A stretch of 37,748 bases of DNA, taken from contig JAURNP010000063.1 in assembly GCA_030830105.1 (NCBI GenBank), positions 1-37,748 on the forward strand, in the 5' to 3' direction. Source of the DNA: Rhodothermales bacterium (lineage in GTDB: Bacteria; Bacteroidota; Rhodothermia; Rhodothermales; UBA10348). The notes under the pieces were generated by a model, which made no database searches, was not told where the DNA came from, and saw nothing but the letters and a program-made list of their open reading frames with translations. This document shows positions 24,022 through 32,891 of the stretch, in pieces. Positions within the stretch are counted from its first letter, which is position 1. Every line of letters begins with the position of its first letter. Made by a program: the position numbers and the translations under genes.

Positions 24022-25272
24022 TTAGAATTCGTAGAGCGTGCTGACCAGGGAGCCTTCCTGCTCGCCGGTGATCAAGACATCCAGCCGTCCATTTCCGTCT
24101 GAGTCGAACCAGTCCAGGCTACCGAACAAGACACCACGCAAATTGGCGATCTGCAAGAAGCTGAGGTCGATGTTCTCGAATACCTGTAGCCGCTGAGATT
24201 CCGGATTGCTGAGGTCTGACTGGCCCCATGTGACGAAGTCCAGATCTCGATCGCCGTCCATGTCACGGAAAAATGAGCCACCACCGAACAGTCCGGTAAG
24301 TGACGAGCGGGAGCCGTCGAACTGGGTTCCATTGTTACGGAAGACATACGTCTCACCGCGCAGGATGGTAGGTGCGAGCTGACCGCCGGCTACGATGATA
24401 TCCGAATCATTGTCAAAATCAATGTCACCAAAGGCCGTGCTGGCGAAATAGAGTTCCGGGAAGCCTTCTTCGGTCCGGGTGAACTGCGCATTACCATCGT
24501 TGCGGAAAAGGCGTACCGTGGGCCGGCCCGATTCTGTGAAACCGCCAACAATGAAGTCCATGTCACCGTCGTCGTCCATGTCCGAGATGTCAAGTGAGGT
24601 AAGCGCCAGCGGTTCGAATGACGTCGGTCCGGGGATGAATTCGCCGCCTCCATTGCCAAGCCAGACTCCCATGACGAGTCCGTCGTCCGACTCGCCTCCG
24701 AGGACGACGTCCACCAGTCCATCACCATTGAAGTCGGCGGCATCGGCCCTACTGCGGTGCACACCTGGTAGTCCAGAGGACCCATTGATGAAAAACGTAC
24801 CGCCGCCGTTGATATAGATATCCGTAGCTGGGCGGTAAATCACGGTCGTCGTCGTTGCCTCCTCAATTGCCAGGCCGGTCACGAGGATGTCCAGCGCTCC
24901 GTCGTTGTTCATATCTCGCCAGACGACGGATCCGCTTTTGAGATCTCGCTTGGGGAAATCGACTCGCTGGTAAACCGCGTCAATCTTAGGGGAGGCATTG
25001 GGGATCGGTGTGACACGGCGCTCCACGAACCGGTAAAGGGCGGAGTGCAAATTGCCATTTTCAAGCTCGCCTGTCAGGAATACATCATCGTCACCATCCC
25101 CATCGAAATCACCTGCGGCTAGAGCTCCGAAGCGGACCGGTGGCATACCGACTACGCCGGCAATCTGCCGCTGTGCAGCTACCGGAAGCACCAGCAGGAA
25201 ACAGGCAAAAATGGCTAGCCAACGTCTCATCGCGGTCGGCTTGGCCGCATTCTTCAGTCCCGATTCGGTCAT
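24022..25272 (-). CDS. FG-GAP/VCBS repeat protein, secreted, no sorting domain
   Basis: 416 residues from ATG at 25272, two codons after the stop of the upstream gene; an in-frame ATG at 25230 starts a tidier signal peptide (MRRWLAIFACFLLVLPVAAQ). The mature protein is made of about seven integrin-like FG-GAP repeats, each with a calcium-loop pattern such as DFDGDGDDD, DMNNDGALD, DFNGDGLVD, DMDDDGDMD and DSDGNGRLD, which fold into a beta-propeller. It ends in the last blade, with no T9SS-like tail, unlike its neighbour. Likely periplasmic or surface; function in adhesion or binding unknown. It is probably translated from the same mRNA as the larger FG-GAP protein. Confidence 0.85.
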   Translation of the reverse strand: MTESGLKNAAKPTAMRRWLAIFACFLLVLPVAAQRQIAGVVGMPPVRFGALAAGDFDGDGDDDVFLTGELENGNLHSALYRFVERRVTPIPNASPKIDAVYQRVDFPKRDLKSGSVVWRDMNNDGALDILVTGLAIEEATTTTVIYRPATDIYINGGGTFFINGSSGLPGVHRSRADAADFNGDGLVDVVLGGESDDGLVMGVWLGNGGGEFIPGPTSFEPLALTSLDISDMDDDGDMDFIVGGFTESGRPTVRLFRNDGNAQFTRTEEGFPELYFASTAFGDIDFDNDSDIIVAGGQLAPTILRGETYVFRNNGTQFDGSRSSLTGLFGGGSFFRDMDGDRDLDFVTWGQSDLSNPESQRLQVFENIDLSFLQIANLRGVLFGSLDWFDSDGNGRLDVLITGEQEGSLVSTLYEF

Positions 25273-25275
25273 GGA

Positions 25276-27150
25276 TCAGCGTACCAACGTCATTGTTCCG
25301 GAGGCTGAGGAGCCACCCGCCCGAATTTCATAGAAGTAGATGCCCGATCCCATTTGAGAGCTGCCATTGGAGCGTCCGTCCCACTCTACCTGATGCTCAC
25401 CGGCAGGCTGCGTCCCAAGCGTGGCTGTATGGACTTCCTGGCCAAGCAAGCTGTAGACACGGAACTGGACGGCGGCGGCCTCAGGCAGGTCGTAGCGAAC
25501 CGTCGTCTGTGAGGTGAAAGGATTCGGATAGTTTCCATAGACTGCGAACCTGCGCGGCAGCGTGTCTTCGGCGTCGACATCTACGGACAGGCTTCCCTGT
25601 ATCGTGAAGGATCCCTCGGCTGCGAATTCAGAGGCAAGAAATGCGTTGTTCACAGCCTGGACACTCCAGAAGTAGGTGCCATCTTCCAGTTCGGTGAGCA
25701 TGAAGGCCTCTGCCACCGAAGCATTACCGGGACTTGGAGTAAAGCGTTGCCCGCTCACCGGATCAGCCATGGCCGACACCACATCAGAGGCACCAGGCTG
25801 CGTTCCAACACGTACGTTGTACGTAGTCAACATCACCCCATCCGATTCCGCGGGGGCTTGCCAGGTCAGGGTAGCCGCGCGATCGGAAATACTCGAGATC
25901 AAAGCAGAAGGAGCGCCTGGCAGCTCCGGGATGACCTGCCGGTAATTCTCGTAAATATTAGTCATCGATGGGCCGAGACTTGAGCGACCCGTGGAGATCA
26001 GATCCAGATCGCCGTCCCCATCGAAATCGCCGAATTCTGCATCGGCGAATACGCCGCCAACCAAGAGTGTAGCAGCCACGAATCCAGCTTCGGCATCATT
26101 GCGGAAAATGCGTGCGCTGCGTCGACCGATTGCAGCCTCAGCCCCATAAACCAGCAAATCCAGATCGCCATCGTGATCGTAGTCGCCCCACGTCACATCA
26201 CCAGCCAGAATACCGGTCAATGCATGACCCGATGGCGAGAATGAGCCCCCGGTGTTCTCCCAGATCTCCAGGCTGCCCTCAAAGATGAGCTCCGATACCC
26301 GACCACCAGACACAACGAGGTCGAGATCGCCATCCAAGTCATAATCTCCGAAGTCGACGGAGGAAAAAGCGTAGGGAGGAAAGTTCGCAGCTACGCTGGC
26401 AAAGACTCCATTATCGTTGCGCATCACCCGCGTTACGAATCCATTATCGGATGCGCCGGACAGCACGATATCGGGGTCAAGGTCCCCATCGATGTCACCG
26501 ACCGCCACGTCACCGTATCCGATTCCGTCGAGTAAATCTGTATGTGATTCAAAGGTGCCGTCGCCGTTGTTGTAGGCTACCACAGTGGTAGGTACGTCGC
26601 CAGACGTCACCCCAACCATAACAAGGTCCAGATCACCGTCCAGGTCCAGATCACCCCATTCCATGGCAGCGGAATGCAAGTCCGGAATACCGTGTTCCTC
26701 GAGGTATTCGACTGGCCCAAGTGATTGCAAGCGGTAGAGACGCGTTGAGGCTGTGTAAGGCCATTCCCGCGAAGTAGAACCCGTCACGAGCACATCGAGG
26801 TCTCCATCGCCGTCTACATCCGCGAACGAGGAAGAGGAATAGAGCACCTGGTGAAAGGGCCCGGTCAATGCATCGAAACGATGCAGTTCTCCGTTGTGGC
26901 CCTGGTTGACGTACAGGCCGGTTCTTACATCATCGCCAAAGGAGCCCGACAGCAGGAGATCCAGGTCCCCATCGGCGTCAATGTCACCCCAGTTTGCGGA
27001 TCCATGATGGATCGCGGGCAGGTCGTGACCGGAGATGTTGAAAGTAAATGGCTGCGTGACCGGCTGAGCAAAAGCCTGCGTTGTAAGCAGGAGGCCGAGA
27101 GCCAGCATCAGAGTGGCAGGTCGCAGGAGTGCCTTTGGGGCGATAGCCAT
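25276..27150 (-). CDS. FG-GAP repeat protein with fibronectin III-like domain and T9SS sorting domain
   Basis: 624 residues from ATG at 27150; the frame is open 44 codons further upstream but MAIAPKALLRPATLMLALGL begins a proper signal peptide ending AFAQ. Seven FG-GAP repeats (for example NWGDIDADGDLDLLLSG, FADVDGDGDLDVLVTG, FGDFDGDGDLDLISTG) form a calcium-binding propeller over residues ~35-415. A fibronectin III-like domain follows (PGAPSALISSISDRAATLTWQ ... FWSVQAVNNA). The last ~80 residues are a type A sorting domain: YGNYPNPFTSQTTVRYDLPE ... GIYFYEIRAGG. It should be exported by T9SS and attached to the cell surface, perhaps as an adhesin or polymer binder. No catalytic domain is apparent. 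Confidence 0.88.
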   Translation of the reverse strand: MAIAPKALLRPATLMLALGLLLTTQAFAQPVTQPFTFNISGHDLPAIHHGSANWGDIDADGDLDLLLSGSFGDDVRTGLYVNQGHNGELHRFDALTGPFHQVLYSSSSFADVDGDGDLDVLVTGSTSREWPYTASTRLYRLQSLGPVEYLEEHGIPDLHSAAMEWGDLDLDGDLDLVMVGVTSGDVPTTVVAYNNGDGTFESHTDLLDGIGYGDVAVGDIDGDLDPDIVLSGASDNGFVTRVMRNDNGVFASVAANFPPYAFSSVDFGDYDLDGDLDLVVSGGRVSELIFEGSLEIWENTGGSFSPSGHALTGILAGDVTWGDYDHDGDLDLLVYGAEAAIGRRSARIFRNDAEAGFVAATLLVGGVFADAEFGDFDGDGDLDLISTGRSSLGPSMTNIYENYRQVIPELPGAPSALISSISDRAATLTWQAPAESDGVMLTTYNVRVGTQPGASDVVSAMADPVSGQRFTPSPGNASVAEAFMLTELEDGTYFWSVQAVNNAFLASEFAAEGSFTIQGSLSVDVDAEDTLPRRFAVYGNYPNPFTSQTTVRYDLPEAAAVQFRVYSLLGQEVHTATLGTQPAGEHQVEWDGRSNGSSQMGSGIYFYEIRAGGSSASGTMTLVR

Positions 27151-27352
27151 GTGGTCGGAGGGCGGAGACAAAAGGACGATGAGTGTCCGGGATTGGACGC
27201 ACCCGGTGCTCGGACCATTCCCAACCAGGAGGACTCTGCACCGGAATAACAGCCACGAAACGGCGGCGCTCCAAACTAACAATCACTTCCCTCGGAAACA
27301 GGTCTCAAGCAGGCCATTCTTTCTGACCTTTGGGCGCACCTTCGACGGCGGC
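27151..27352. other. Spacer upstream of the FG-GAP genes
   Basis: The 5' region of the FG-GAP operon on the minus strand. No gene, RNA motif or clear promoter was recognised. Confidence 0.4.
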
Positions 27353-27414
27353 TGCACAATCACATAGGAGGCACAACCACACAGGTTGCACAATCAGATA
27401 GGACGCACAACCTC
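27353..27414. repeat. 28-bp direct repeat spanning the transporter stop codon
   Basis: 27353-27380 and 27387-27414 match at 25 of 28 positions (period 34). The second copy contains the last codons and TGA stop of the transporter gene on the minus strand; the first copy lies just beyond the gene and keeps an equivalent CCT-CCT-ATG-TGA reading. Confidence 0.9.
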
Positions 27415-28140
27415 ACCCTCTTCAGCAGCATGAATGAGCTCTTCAGCCAGTTCTTCTCCCAGATAGCGGTCCATGACCCAGTGGGCTCCATAGATCACCG
27501 GCGTGATCACCACGGCAATGATGAACTTGTAGGAGTAGTTGAACAACGTGATTGCGATGATCTCGGCCCAGGCCAGCTGTCCCCAGAACGCGACCGTAAG
27601 GACAACAAACGTATCGATGAACTGGGACCCGAATGTGGATCCGGTGGCGCGGAGCCACAGATGCTTTCCTTTTGTCAGGCCGCGAAGCCAGTGGAAAAGG
27701 GAAATATCGACCAGCTGCCCAATTACGTACGCTGTGAGACTGCCGATGATGATGCGGCCTGTTGCGCCGAACACTGTGTTGAAGGCCTCTGCCGGGACGG
27801 GGGAGATGTCTGAGGTCGGGACAGCCATGGCCAGCTGCAAGAGGCCGAATTCGAATATGATCATCACCATCCCAATGAAGGTCACGAACCGGATTCCCGG
27901 CTTACCGAAGTACTCGTTCAAAAGGTCGGTGATGATGAATGTGATGGGGAAAGCCAGCACGCCTGCCGTCATTACCACCTCGTTGAACTCCATCCCGAGT
28001 ATGGTGATCGAGAAAGGCAGGTTGAACGCCGTGAAGAACTTGCTCGCCGTGGCTTCGGCAATCACGAGTGCCGTCAGGAAGATGGCTGTACAGATGACGA
28101 ACAGTTTCTGGGGACGGGAGAGCTGATAGGCTTTTCTCAT
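27394..28140 (-). CDS. Queuosine precursor transporter (YhhQ/VUT family)
   Basis: 248 residues, about six to seven membrane helices, inner membrane. The QPTR/DUF165 family takes up queuine-pathway precursors (preQ0/preQ1) for tRNA modification. Family features are ITDLLNEYFGKPGIRFV after the second helix, GQLVDISLFHWLRGLTKGKHLWLRA, and the SQFIDTFVVLTVAFWG helix with the conserved Q-x2-D-T. The start ATG at 28140 gives a basic cytoplasmic N-terminus. It follows the histidine kinase gene by 61 bases on the same strand and could share its mRNA. The 3' end has been partly duplicated beyond the stop codon. Confidence 0.9.
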   Translation of the reverse strand: MRKAYQLSRPQKLFVICTAIFLTALVIAEATASKFFTAFNLPFSITILGMEFNEVVMTAGVLAFPITFIITDLLNEYFGKPGIRFVTFIGMVMIIFEFGLLQLAMAVPTSDISPVPAEAFNTVFGATGRIIIGSLTAYVIGQLVDISLFHWLRGLTKGKHLWLRATGSTFGSQFIDTFVVLTVAFWGQLAWAEIIAITLFNYSYKFIIAVVITPVIYGAHWVMDRYLGEELAEELIHAAEEGEVVRPI

Positions 28141-28201
28141 GGTATCTGGGTGCTGGATGCGAGCGGTGGGTCTCGCGTTTCTTCGCCACGCTCAGTGGCG
28201 A

Positions 28202-29314
28202 TCAGTCGATCGTATGGGCTTCGTCTACCAAGGCCACATTCAGCAAGAAGGTAAAGGTAGAGCCCTTGCCAAGTGTACTGGAGACCGAGAGCTCCTGATC
28301 ATGGGCTGCCAGGATGTGTTTGACGATTGAAAGTCCCAATCCGGTGCCACCTGCCGAGCGGGATCGGCTCTTGTCAACGCGAAAGAAGCGTTCAGTCAGG
28401 CGAGCGAGATCTTCCTTTGACACCCCGACACCTTGGTCCCGAACGCTGAATTCGACGACTTCTCGTTTGCGTCGGCTTCGCAGTCGGACAGCTACTTTGC
28501 CTCCTTGATTCGAATACTTGATCGCGTTGTCGACAAGGTTCACTACCACCTGTCGGATTTGGTTGGGGTCACCGTATACCGGCGGGAGCTCTTTGTCGAA
28601 GGAAGTTTTGATGCTGATGGACTTCTCCCGGGCCTGGGGTTCGACCGATTCTACCACATCGTCGACCAGTCGCTTCATGCTGAAGGCCGACTGCTCTATC
28701 TCCAGACTGCCCGTTTCCAGTCGTGCAATCTCGGCGAGGTCCGTGGCAAGTGCGCTGAGCCGATCCGCATTGCGAATGATCTTCTCTACGAAGGACTGGT
28801 TCACCGATGGATCGTCAAGGGCGCCATCCTTGAGCGTTTCGGCGAAACCACGAATGGAGAAGATGGGCGTCTTGAGCTCGTGGGAAATATTGCCGAGGAA
28901 ATCCTTCCGGTAAGATTCCATTTTCTTCAGCTCCGAAAACTCCCGCTCAAGAACGCGGCCGGTCCGATAAACCTGACGGATGATATCATTGAGCTCATCG
29001 CCGCGCTCGACCTGGGCAAGATCAAGGGTCTCGAAGTCGTGCTTCCGGATGTTTTTCAGGATGGCCCGAGCCAGTTCCAACCGCGAGGATGCATGGTGGA
29101 ATGTTGCGATGTAGGCCCCCAATCCACTTCCCAATACCGCAACCACGGAAACCCAGAGGGTCCATACTGGCCAGAAAACGGTCAGAAAGACGCACACCAC
29201 CGCCATGCCGCCCGCCGCCGACAGCCCAATTTTCAGGGCCAGTCGGTGACCAAGCGGAGAGGTTGATGTATCGAGGATCTTACCGATATCCGCGTTCTGA
29301 GTGGAATCGGACAT
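28202..29314 (-). CDS. PhoR-like sensor histidine kinase
   Basis: 370 residues. Two transmembrane helices (about 28-48 and 50-72) separated by almost no periplasmic loop, then a HAMP-like/coiled linker, HisKA with the phosphorylated H145 in NISHELKTPIFSIRGFAETL, and a complete ATPase domain: N box VNLVDNAIKYSN, G1 RDQGVGVS, F box FFRVDKS, G2 GGTGLGLSIVKHIL. The lack of an extracellular sensor domain means it probably senses through the membrane or partner proteins, as PhoR does with the Pst system. It lies 75 bases downstream of its response regulator. Target stimulus cannot be known; phosphate is only the family default. Confidence 0.9.
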   Translation of the reverse strand: MSDSTQNADIGKILDTSTSPLGHRLALKIGLSAAGGMAVVCVFLTVFWPVWTLWVSVVAVLGSGLGAYIATFHHASSRLELARAILKNIRKHDFETLDLAQVERGDELNDIIRQVYRTGRVLEREFSELKKMESYRKDFLGNISHELKTPIFSIRGFAETLKDGALDDPSVNQSFVEKIIRNADRLSALATDLAEIARLETGSLEIEQSAFSMKRLVDDVVESVEPQAREKSISIKTSFDKELPPVYGDPNQIRQVVVNLVDNAIKYSNQGGKVAVRLRSRRKREVVEFSVRDQGVGVSKEDLARLTERFFRVDKSRSRSAGGTGLGLSIVKHILAAHDQELSVSSTLGKGSTFTFLLNVALVDEAHTID

Positions 29315-29389
29315 GCGATCGGGGTGGAGTCAAGCAGAGGGTGGAGTGGGGCAGGTGGTAAACTGACGGCGACCACCAAGGGCGCCGGC

Positions 29390-30103
29390 TCAGGCGAGTT
29401 GGTCCGTGAATCGGTAGCCAACGCCTTTCACGGTTTCAATATAGTACTCGCCGATTTTCTCGCGGATCTTGCGCACGTGAACATCCACGGTCCGGTCTAC
29501 CACATAGACATCATGGCCCCAAACCTGGTCCAGCAGGTCCTGCCGTGAAAACACCCGACCGGGACGCGAGGCGAAAAAGAAGAGCAGCTCGAATTCTTTT
29601 CGGGCGAGGCGGATGGCATTATCGACGCCAAGCTTGCGAACCTCGAAGCGGTCCCTATCAATTTCCAGATCAGCGATGCGAAGAACGTCTACCGGCATCT
29701 CATAGCGCTGTGCGCCCCGCAGGAGCGCTTTGATCTGGCTGGACAGAACGGGGATGGAGATCGGTTTGGTCAGATAGATGTCTGCACCAGCGTCGAGACC
29801 TTGCACCTGATCGGATTCGTCGCTGCGAGCGGTCAACATCAGGATCGGAATAGCCCTCAGTTTGGAATGTTCGCGTAGCCTCTTTGAGGCCTCGATTCCG
29901 TCTATCTCCGGCATCATGATGTCCATTACAATTACATCGGGGATGGATCCCTTGGCCATTTCCAAAGCCTGCAAACCATTCTCTGCACAATGGACATCGA
30001 ATCCTTCCTTTTTCAGGTTATACTTGACCAGTTCCAGGATGTCTTCCTCATCGTCGACGACGAGAATGAGGGGGGTGCTGCGGCCAGAAATGGGTCCAGT
30101 CAT
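29390..30103 (-). CDS. OmpR/PhoB-family response regulator
   Basis: 237 residues. The receiver domain (about 11-127) has acidic residues D17/D18, the phosphoacceptor D61 in VIVMDIMMPEIDG, T91 and the conserved K113 in LTKP. A winged-helix DNA-binding domain follows (about 138-237): LARKEFELLFFFASRPGRVFSRQDLLDQVW and the recognition-helix segment RTVDVHVRKIREKIGE, ending in GVGYRF. These place it in the OmpR/PhoB family. The kinase gene is immediately downstream, so they form a two-component system. Divergent from the Gfo/Idh/MocA gene, which could be a target. A -7-like TACCTTTG lies 36 bases upstream. Confidence 0.93.
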   Translation of the reverse strand: MTGPISGRSTPLILVVDDEEDILELVKYNLKKEGFDVHCAENGLQALEMAKGSIPDVIVMDIMMPEIDGIEASKRLREHSKLRAIPILMLTARSDESDQVQGLDAGADIYLTKPISIPVLSSQIKALLRGAQRYEMPVDVLRIADLEIDRDRFEVRKLGVDNAIRLARKEFELLFFFASRPGRVFSRQDLLDQVWGHDVYVVDRTVDVHVRKIREKIGEYYIETVKGVGYRFTDQLA

Positions 30104-30138
30104 TGGATTGGGGATCTGTGCATTCCAGAGATACCCGG

Positions 30139-30146
30139 CAAAGGTA
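30139..30146 (-). promoter_or_regulatory. Candidate -7 element for the response regulator operon
   Basis: On the minus strand this reads TACCTTTG, an exact fit to the Bacteroidota -7 consensus TAnnTTTG, ~36 bases before the start codon. No clear -33 TTG at the usual distance was found. Confidence 0.35.
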
Positions 30147-30219
30147 GGAAAGGGGTGCCCCCATCCCTTTACGCCAAGGTTAACAAACCTGAATCACTAA
30201 TTCTTCAACTGTCGAAATC

Positions 30220-31386
30220 ATGGACTCGAATAACCGAAAACTACGTTATGCCATGGTCGGGGGAGGCCCCGGCGCCTTCATCGGAGCGGTCCATCGCATG
30301 GCTGCTGAGCTCGATGGCGAAATGGAACTTGTTGCGGGCGCATTTTCCAGTTCCGAAGAGAAGTCCCGACAGGCGGGCGAAGAGTTGTACCTGGATTCGG
30401 ACCGGGTCTATGGGTCCTGGCAGGAGATGCTAGAGCGAGAAGCGGCGCGCACAGACGAGCGGATTGATTTCGTCAGCATCGTCACCCCCAACTTTCTGCA
30501 CCATCCTGTTGCCAAGGCTGCCCTTGAAGCTGGCTTTCATGTGGTTTGCGACAAGCCCATGACCATGACGGTTGAGGAGGCTGAAGATCTTTGCGAGACG
30601 GTTGTGCATACCGGCCGGGTGTTCGCCCTTACGCACAATTACACGGGCTACCCCATGGTCAAACAGGCACGTCACCTGGTCCAGTCAGGGGAGCTGGGGG
30701 CTATCCGGAAAATCGTGGTGGAGTATCCGCAAGGCTGGCTCTCCACGCTGCTGGAGGCCACGGGGCAAAAACAGGCCAGTTGGCGATCCGACCCCCAGAA
30801 GGCCGGCGCTTCGTCCGCACTGGGTGATATCGGAACGCACTGCGAGAATCTGGTCCAATACATCACCGGGCTGGAAATGGAAGAGATGTTTGCAGATTTG
30901 GGAACGGTCGTGGATGGCCGCGCCCTCGAAGATGATGCTTCCGTACTCATCCACTACAAGGGTGGTGCCCGCGGCATCCTGCACTGCTCGCAGATTTCTC
31001 ACGGGGAAGAAAACGACCTGACCATTCGGGTCTACGGATCCGAGGCTGGCCTGGAATGGAAGCAGGAGTTTCCTACCTGGTTGTGGGTTCGTTCCCAGGA
31101 TGGACCCGAGCGCATTTTCAAAAACGGCAATGGTTATTTGGCCGATTCGATTCAGTCGAGCATGCGACTGCCATCGGGCCATCCGGAAGGCTTTATTGAG
31201 GCATTTGCAAACATCTACCGTGAAGCGGGCCGCGCCATCCGCGCTGTCGATGCCGGAGAGCTGCCCGAAAATCCGGACTACCCCACGGTTCAGGACGGCG
31301 CGCGCGGAGTGCACTTCATCCATACGGCGATTGAAAGCAGTACCAAGCGCGCTTGGGTCGATGCGTCCTACTCGCCCCCGGCCTGA
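30220..31386 (+). CDS. Gfo/Idh/MocA-family NAD(P)-dependent oxidoreductase
   Basis: 388 residues, cytoplasmic. An N-terminal Rossmann fold opens RYAMVGGGPGAFIGAVHRMA; the substrate-side lysine lies in the CDKPMTMTVEEAE motif (DKP 111-113, the family EKP variant); the C-terminal alpha/beta domain carries GDIGTHCENLVQYITG with H207 a likely catalytic or substrate residue. The family oxidises or reduces sugars, inositols and their derivatives. The gene ahead of a sugar isomerase/epimerase-like protein on the same strand suggests a shared catabolic route, perhaps keto-sugar formation followed by epimerisation. Substrate is not determinable. Start ATG at 30220 with no strong ribosome binding site. 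Confidence 0.92.
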   Translation: MDSNNRKLRYAMVGGGPGAFIGAVHRMAAELDGEMELVAGAFSSSEEKSRQAGEELYLDSDRVYGSWQEMLEREAARTDERIDFVSIVTPNFLHHPVAKAALEAGFHVVCDKPMTMTVEEAEDLCETVVHTGRVFALTHNYTGYPMVKQARHLVQSGELGAIRKIVVEYPQGWLSTLLEATGQKQASWRSDPQKAGASSALGDIGTHCENLVQYITGLEMEEMFADLGTVVDGRALEDDASVLIHYKGGARGILHCSQISHGEENDLTIRVYGSEAGLEWKQEFPTWLWVRSQDGPERIFKNGNGYLADSIQSSMRLPSGHPEGFIEAFANIYREAGRAIRAVDAGELPENPDYPTVQDGARGVHFIHTAIESSTKRAWVDASYSPPA

Positions 31387-31413
31387 CCTGCCATCGCCCG
31401 ATTCCTGCACAAT

Positions 31414-31449
31414 TTGTATTCTGCCTTCCGCTTGTATTCTGCCTTCCGC
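31414..31449 (+). repeat. 18-bp perfect tandem duplication upstream of the isomerase gene
   Basis: TTGTATTCTGCCTTCCGC occurs at 31414-31431 and again at 31432-31449 with no spacer. It places TTTG (31413-31416) 18 bases before TATTCTGC, so it could form a weak Bacteroidota-type promoter. Confidence 0.9.
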
Positions 31450-31491
31450 GGATAAAGCCGCACAGCACTTACCACCTACTCCTCGTCTGTC

Positions 31492-32493
31492 ATGTCCCGT
31501 CCTGTTACCCTATTTACCGGCCAATGGGCTGATCTTCCCTTGGAAACTCTGGCTGAGAAGGCCGCATCGTGGGGATATGACGGGCTGGAATTGGCCTGTT
31601 GGGGCGATCATTTCGATGTACAGCGCGCCCTTAATGAAGAGGATTATTGCCAGGGCCGTCACGACTTGCTGGCCAAATACGGTCTGAAAGTATGGTCCAT
31701 TTCGACGCACTTGGTGGGCCAGGCTATCTGCGACCTCATTGACGATCGCCACAAAGCCATTTTGCCAAACCATGTCTGGGGCGATGGCCAACCGGAAGGT
31801 GTTCGACAGCGTGCCGCCAAGGAAATGATGGACACGGCACGGGCAGCGGCCAAATTGGGCATTTCCGTGGTAAACGGTTTCACTGGATCGTCGATCTGGC
31901 ACCTGCTCTACGGATTTCCCCCGATTCCCCCATCCATGATCAACGCAGGCTTTACTGATTTCGCAACGCGTTGGAATCCGATCATGGATGTATTTGATGA
32001 GGTGGGTGTGCGCTTTGCTCTGGAGGTTCACCCGGCTGAGATCGCCTTCGACATTGCGTCTGCCGAGCGAACGCTCGAAGCGATCGGTCATCGTCCATCG
32101 TTCGGCTTCAACTTTGACCCAAGTCACTTCGGGTACCAAGGTGTCGATTATGTGGCCTTCATCCTGAAGTTTGGAGATCGCATCTTCCATGCTCATATGA
32201 AGGATGTCTGGTGGTCCGAGAAAGCAACCGAAGCGGGAGTATTTGGGGGTCACACTGAATTTGGCGATCAGCGTCGTCATTGGGATTTCCGCTCGCTGGG
32301 CCGTGGCAGTATTGATTTCGAAGAAATCATCCGCGCACTCAACCGTATAGGCTATAACGGCCCGCTTTCAGTAGAATGGGAGGACATCGGAATGGATCGC
32401 GAGCATGGAGCGGCAGAAGCCTGCGAGTTCGTGAAAAGCATTGATTTCGAGCCCTCGAATGTGGCGTTTGATTCGGCTTTCTCGGACGACTGA
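31492..32493 (+). CDS. Sugar phosphate isomerase/epimerase-like protein (AP-endonuclease 2 TIM barrel)
   Basis: 333 residues, a xylose-isomerase-like TIM barrel, cytoplasmic. N-terminal strand [30 protein letters not shown] is typical of the family. Metal-binding candidates come in the usual order: E in [11 protein letters not shown] and H in [13 protein letters not shown] in [11 protein letters not shown], and E in [15 protein letters not shown]. Many such proteins are encoded beside Gfo/Idh/MocA oxidoreductases, as here (105 bases downstream), and act on keto-sugars or inositols. Sequence length is slightly longer than average because of an insertion around [19 protein letters not shown]. 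Exact substrate unknown. Confidence 0.9.
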   Translation: MSRPVTLFTGQWADLPLETLAEKAASWGYDGLELACWGDHFDVQRALNEEDYCQGRHDLLAKYGLKVWSISTHLVGQAICDLIDDRHKAILPNHVWGDGQPEGVRQRAAKEMMDTARAAAKLGISVVNGFTGSSIWHLLYGFPPIPPSMINAGFTDFATRWNPIMDVFDEVGVRFALEVHPAEIAFDIASAERTLEAIGHRPSFGFNFDPSHFGYQGVDYVAFILKFGDRIFHAHMKDVWWSEKATEAGVFGGHTEFGDQRRHWDFRSLGRGSIDFEEIIRALNRIGYNGPLSVEWEDIGMDREHGAAEACEFVKSIDFEPSNVAFDSAFSDD

Positions 32494-32543
32494 GCTCCAA
32501 GCTCCGTTACGCCGGCGCCCCAACTAACCCAACGAAAGAGATC

Positions 32544-32891
32544 ATGGATGACCGACAGTGGATGGTAACCTGTGGCTTGGCCGCCGTGTTTGTCAGTGCT
32601 TTCATGTACCTGCCAGTGGTAGGCCATTTCTGGACGTTCATGAGTCTCGTCGTTCTTCAGGGGTTCTATCTGGGATGGCAGCCTGTTCCCAAGAGCCAGG
32701 CGCGTCTGGGTGCGCTGGTATTCGTTGGCCTGCAATGGGTAGGTTTGCTTCTTCTCGGGTTTGTATTTCGAGAAAACGGCCCCGGTAACCTGTGGGGTCT
32801 CGTCGCTATCTCGGGGTCTCTGGCCGGGGTTACAGCTATATGGCTCTCGCGAAAAGTTCGTCGGTACCGGGATAGCCAGTCGGCGAGTTGA
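32544..32891 (+). CDS. Small four-helix membrane protein, unknown function
   Basis: 115 residues. Four hydrophobic stretches (about 8-24, 28-45, 54-76, 83-101) end in a basic RKVRRYRDSQ tail, so an inner-membrane protein with a cytoplasmic C-terminus is likely. The gene follows the isomerase-like gene by 50 bases on the same strand and begins after GAAAGAGATC, a weak purine-rich ribosome binding site. I do not recognise the family. Codon use looks like its neighbours. A 16-bp direct repeat starts at its stop codon. Confidence 0.65.
   Translation: MDDRQWMVTCGLAAVFVSAFMYLPVVGHFWTFMSLVVLQGFYLGWQPVPKSQARLGALVFVGLQWVGLLLLGFVFRENGPGNLWGLVAISGSLAGVTAIWLSRKVRRYRDSQSAS

Noticed and set aside
25276-27150. 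Repetitive GATCTCGATCGCC-like strings considered as a CRISPR or DNA repeat array.
   Set aside because: They are the coding repeats of the FG-GAP calcium loops (DxDxDGDxD), irregularly spaced and degenerate at the DNA level.
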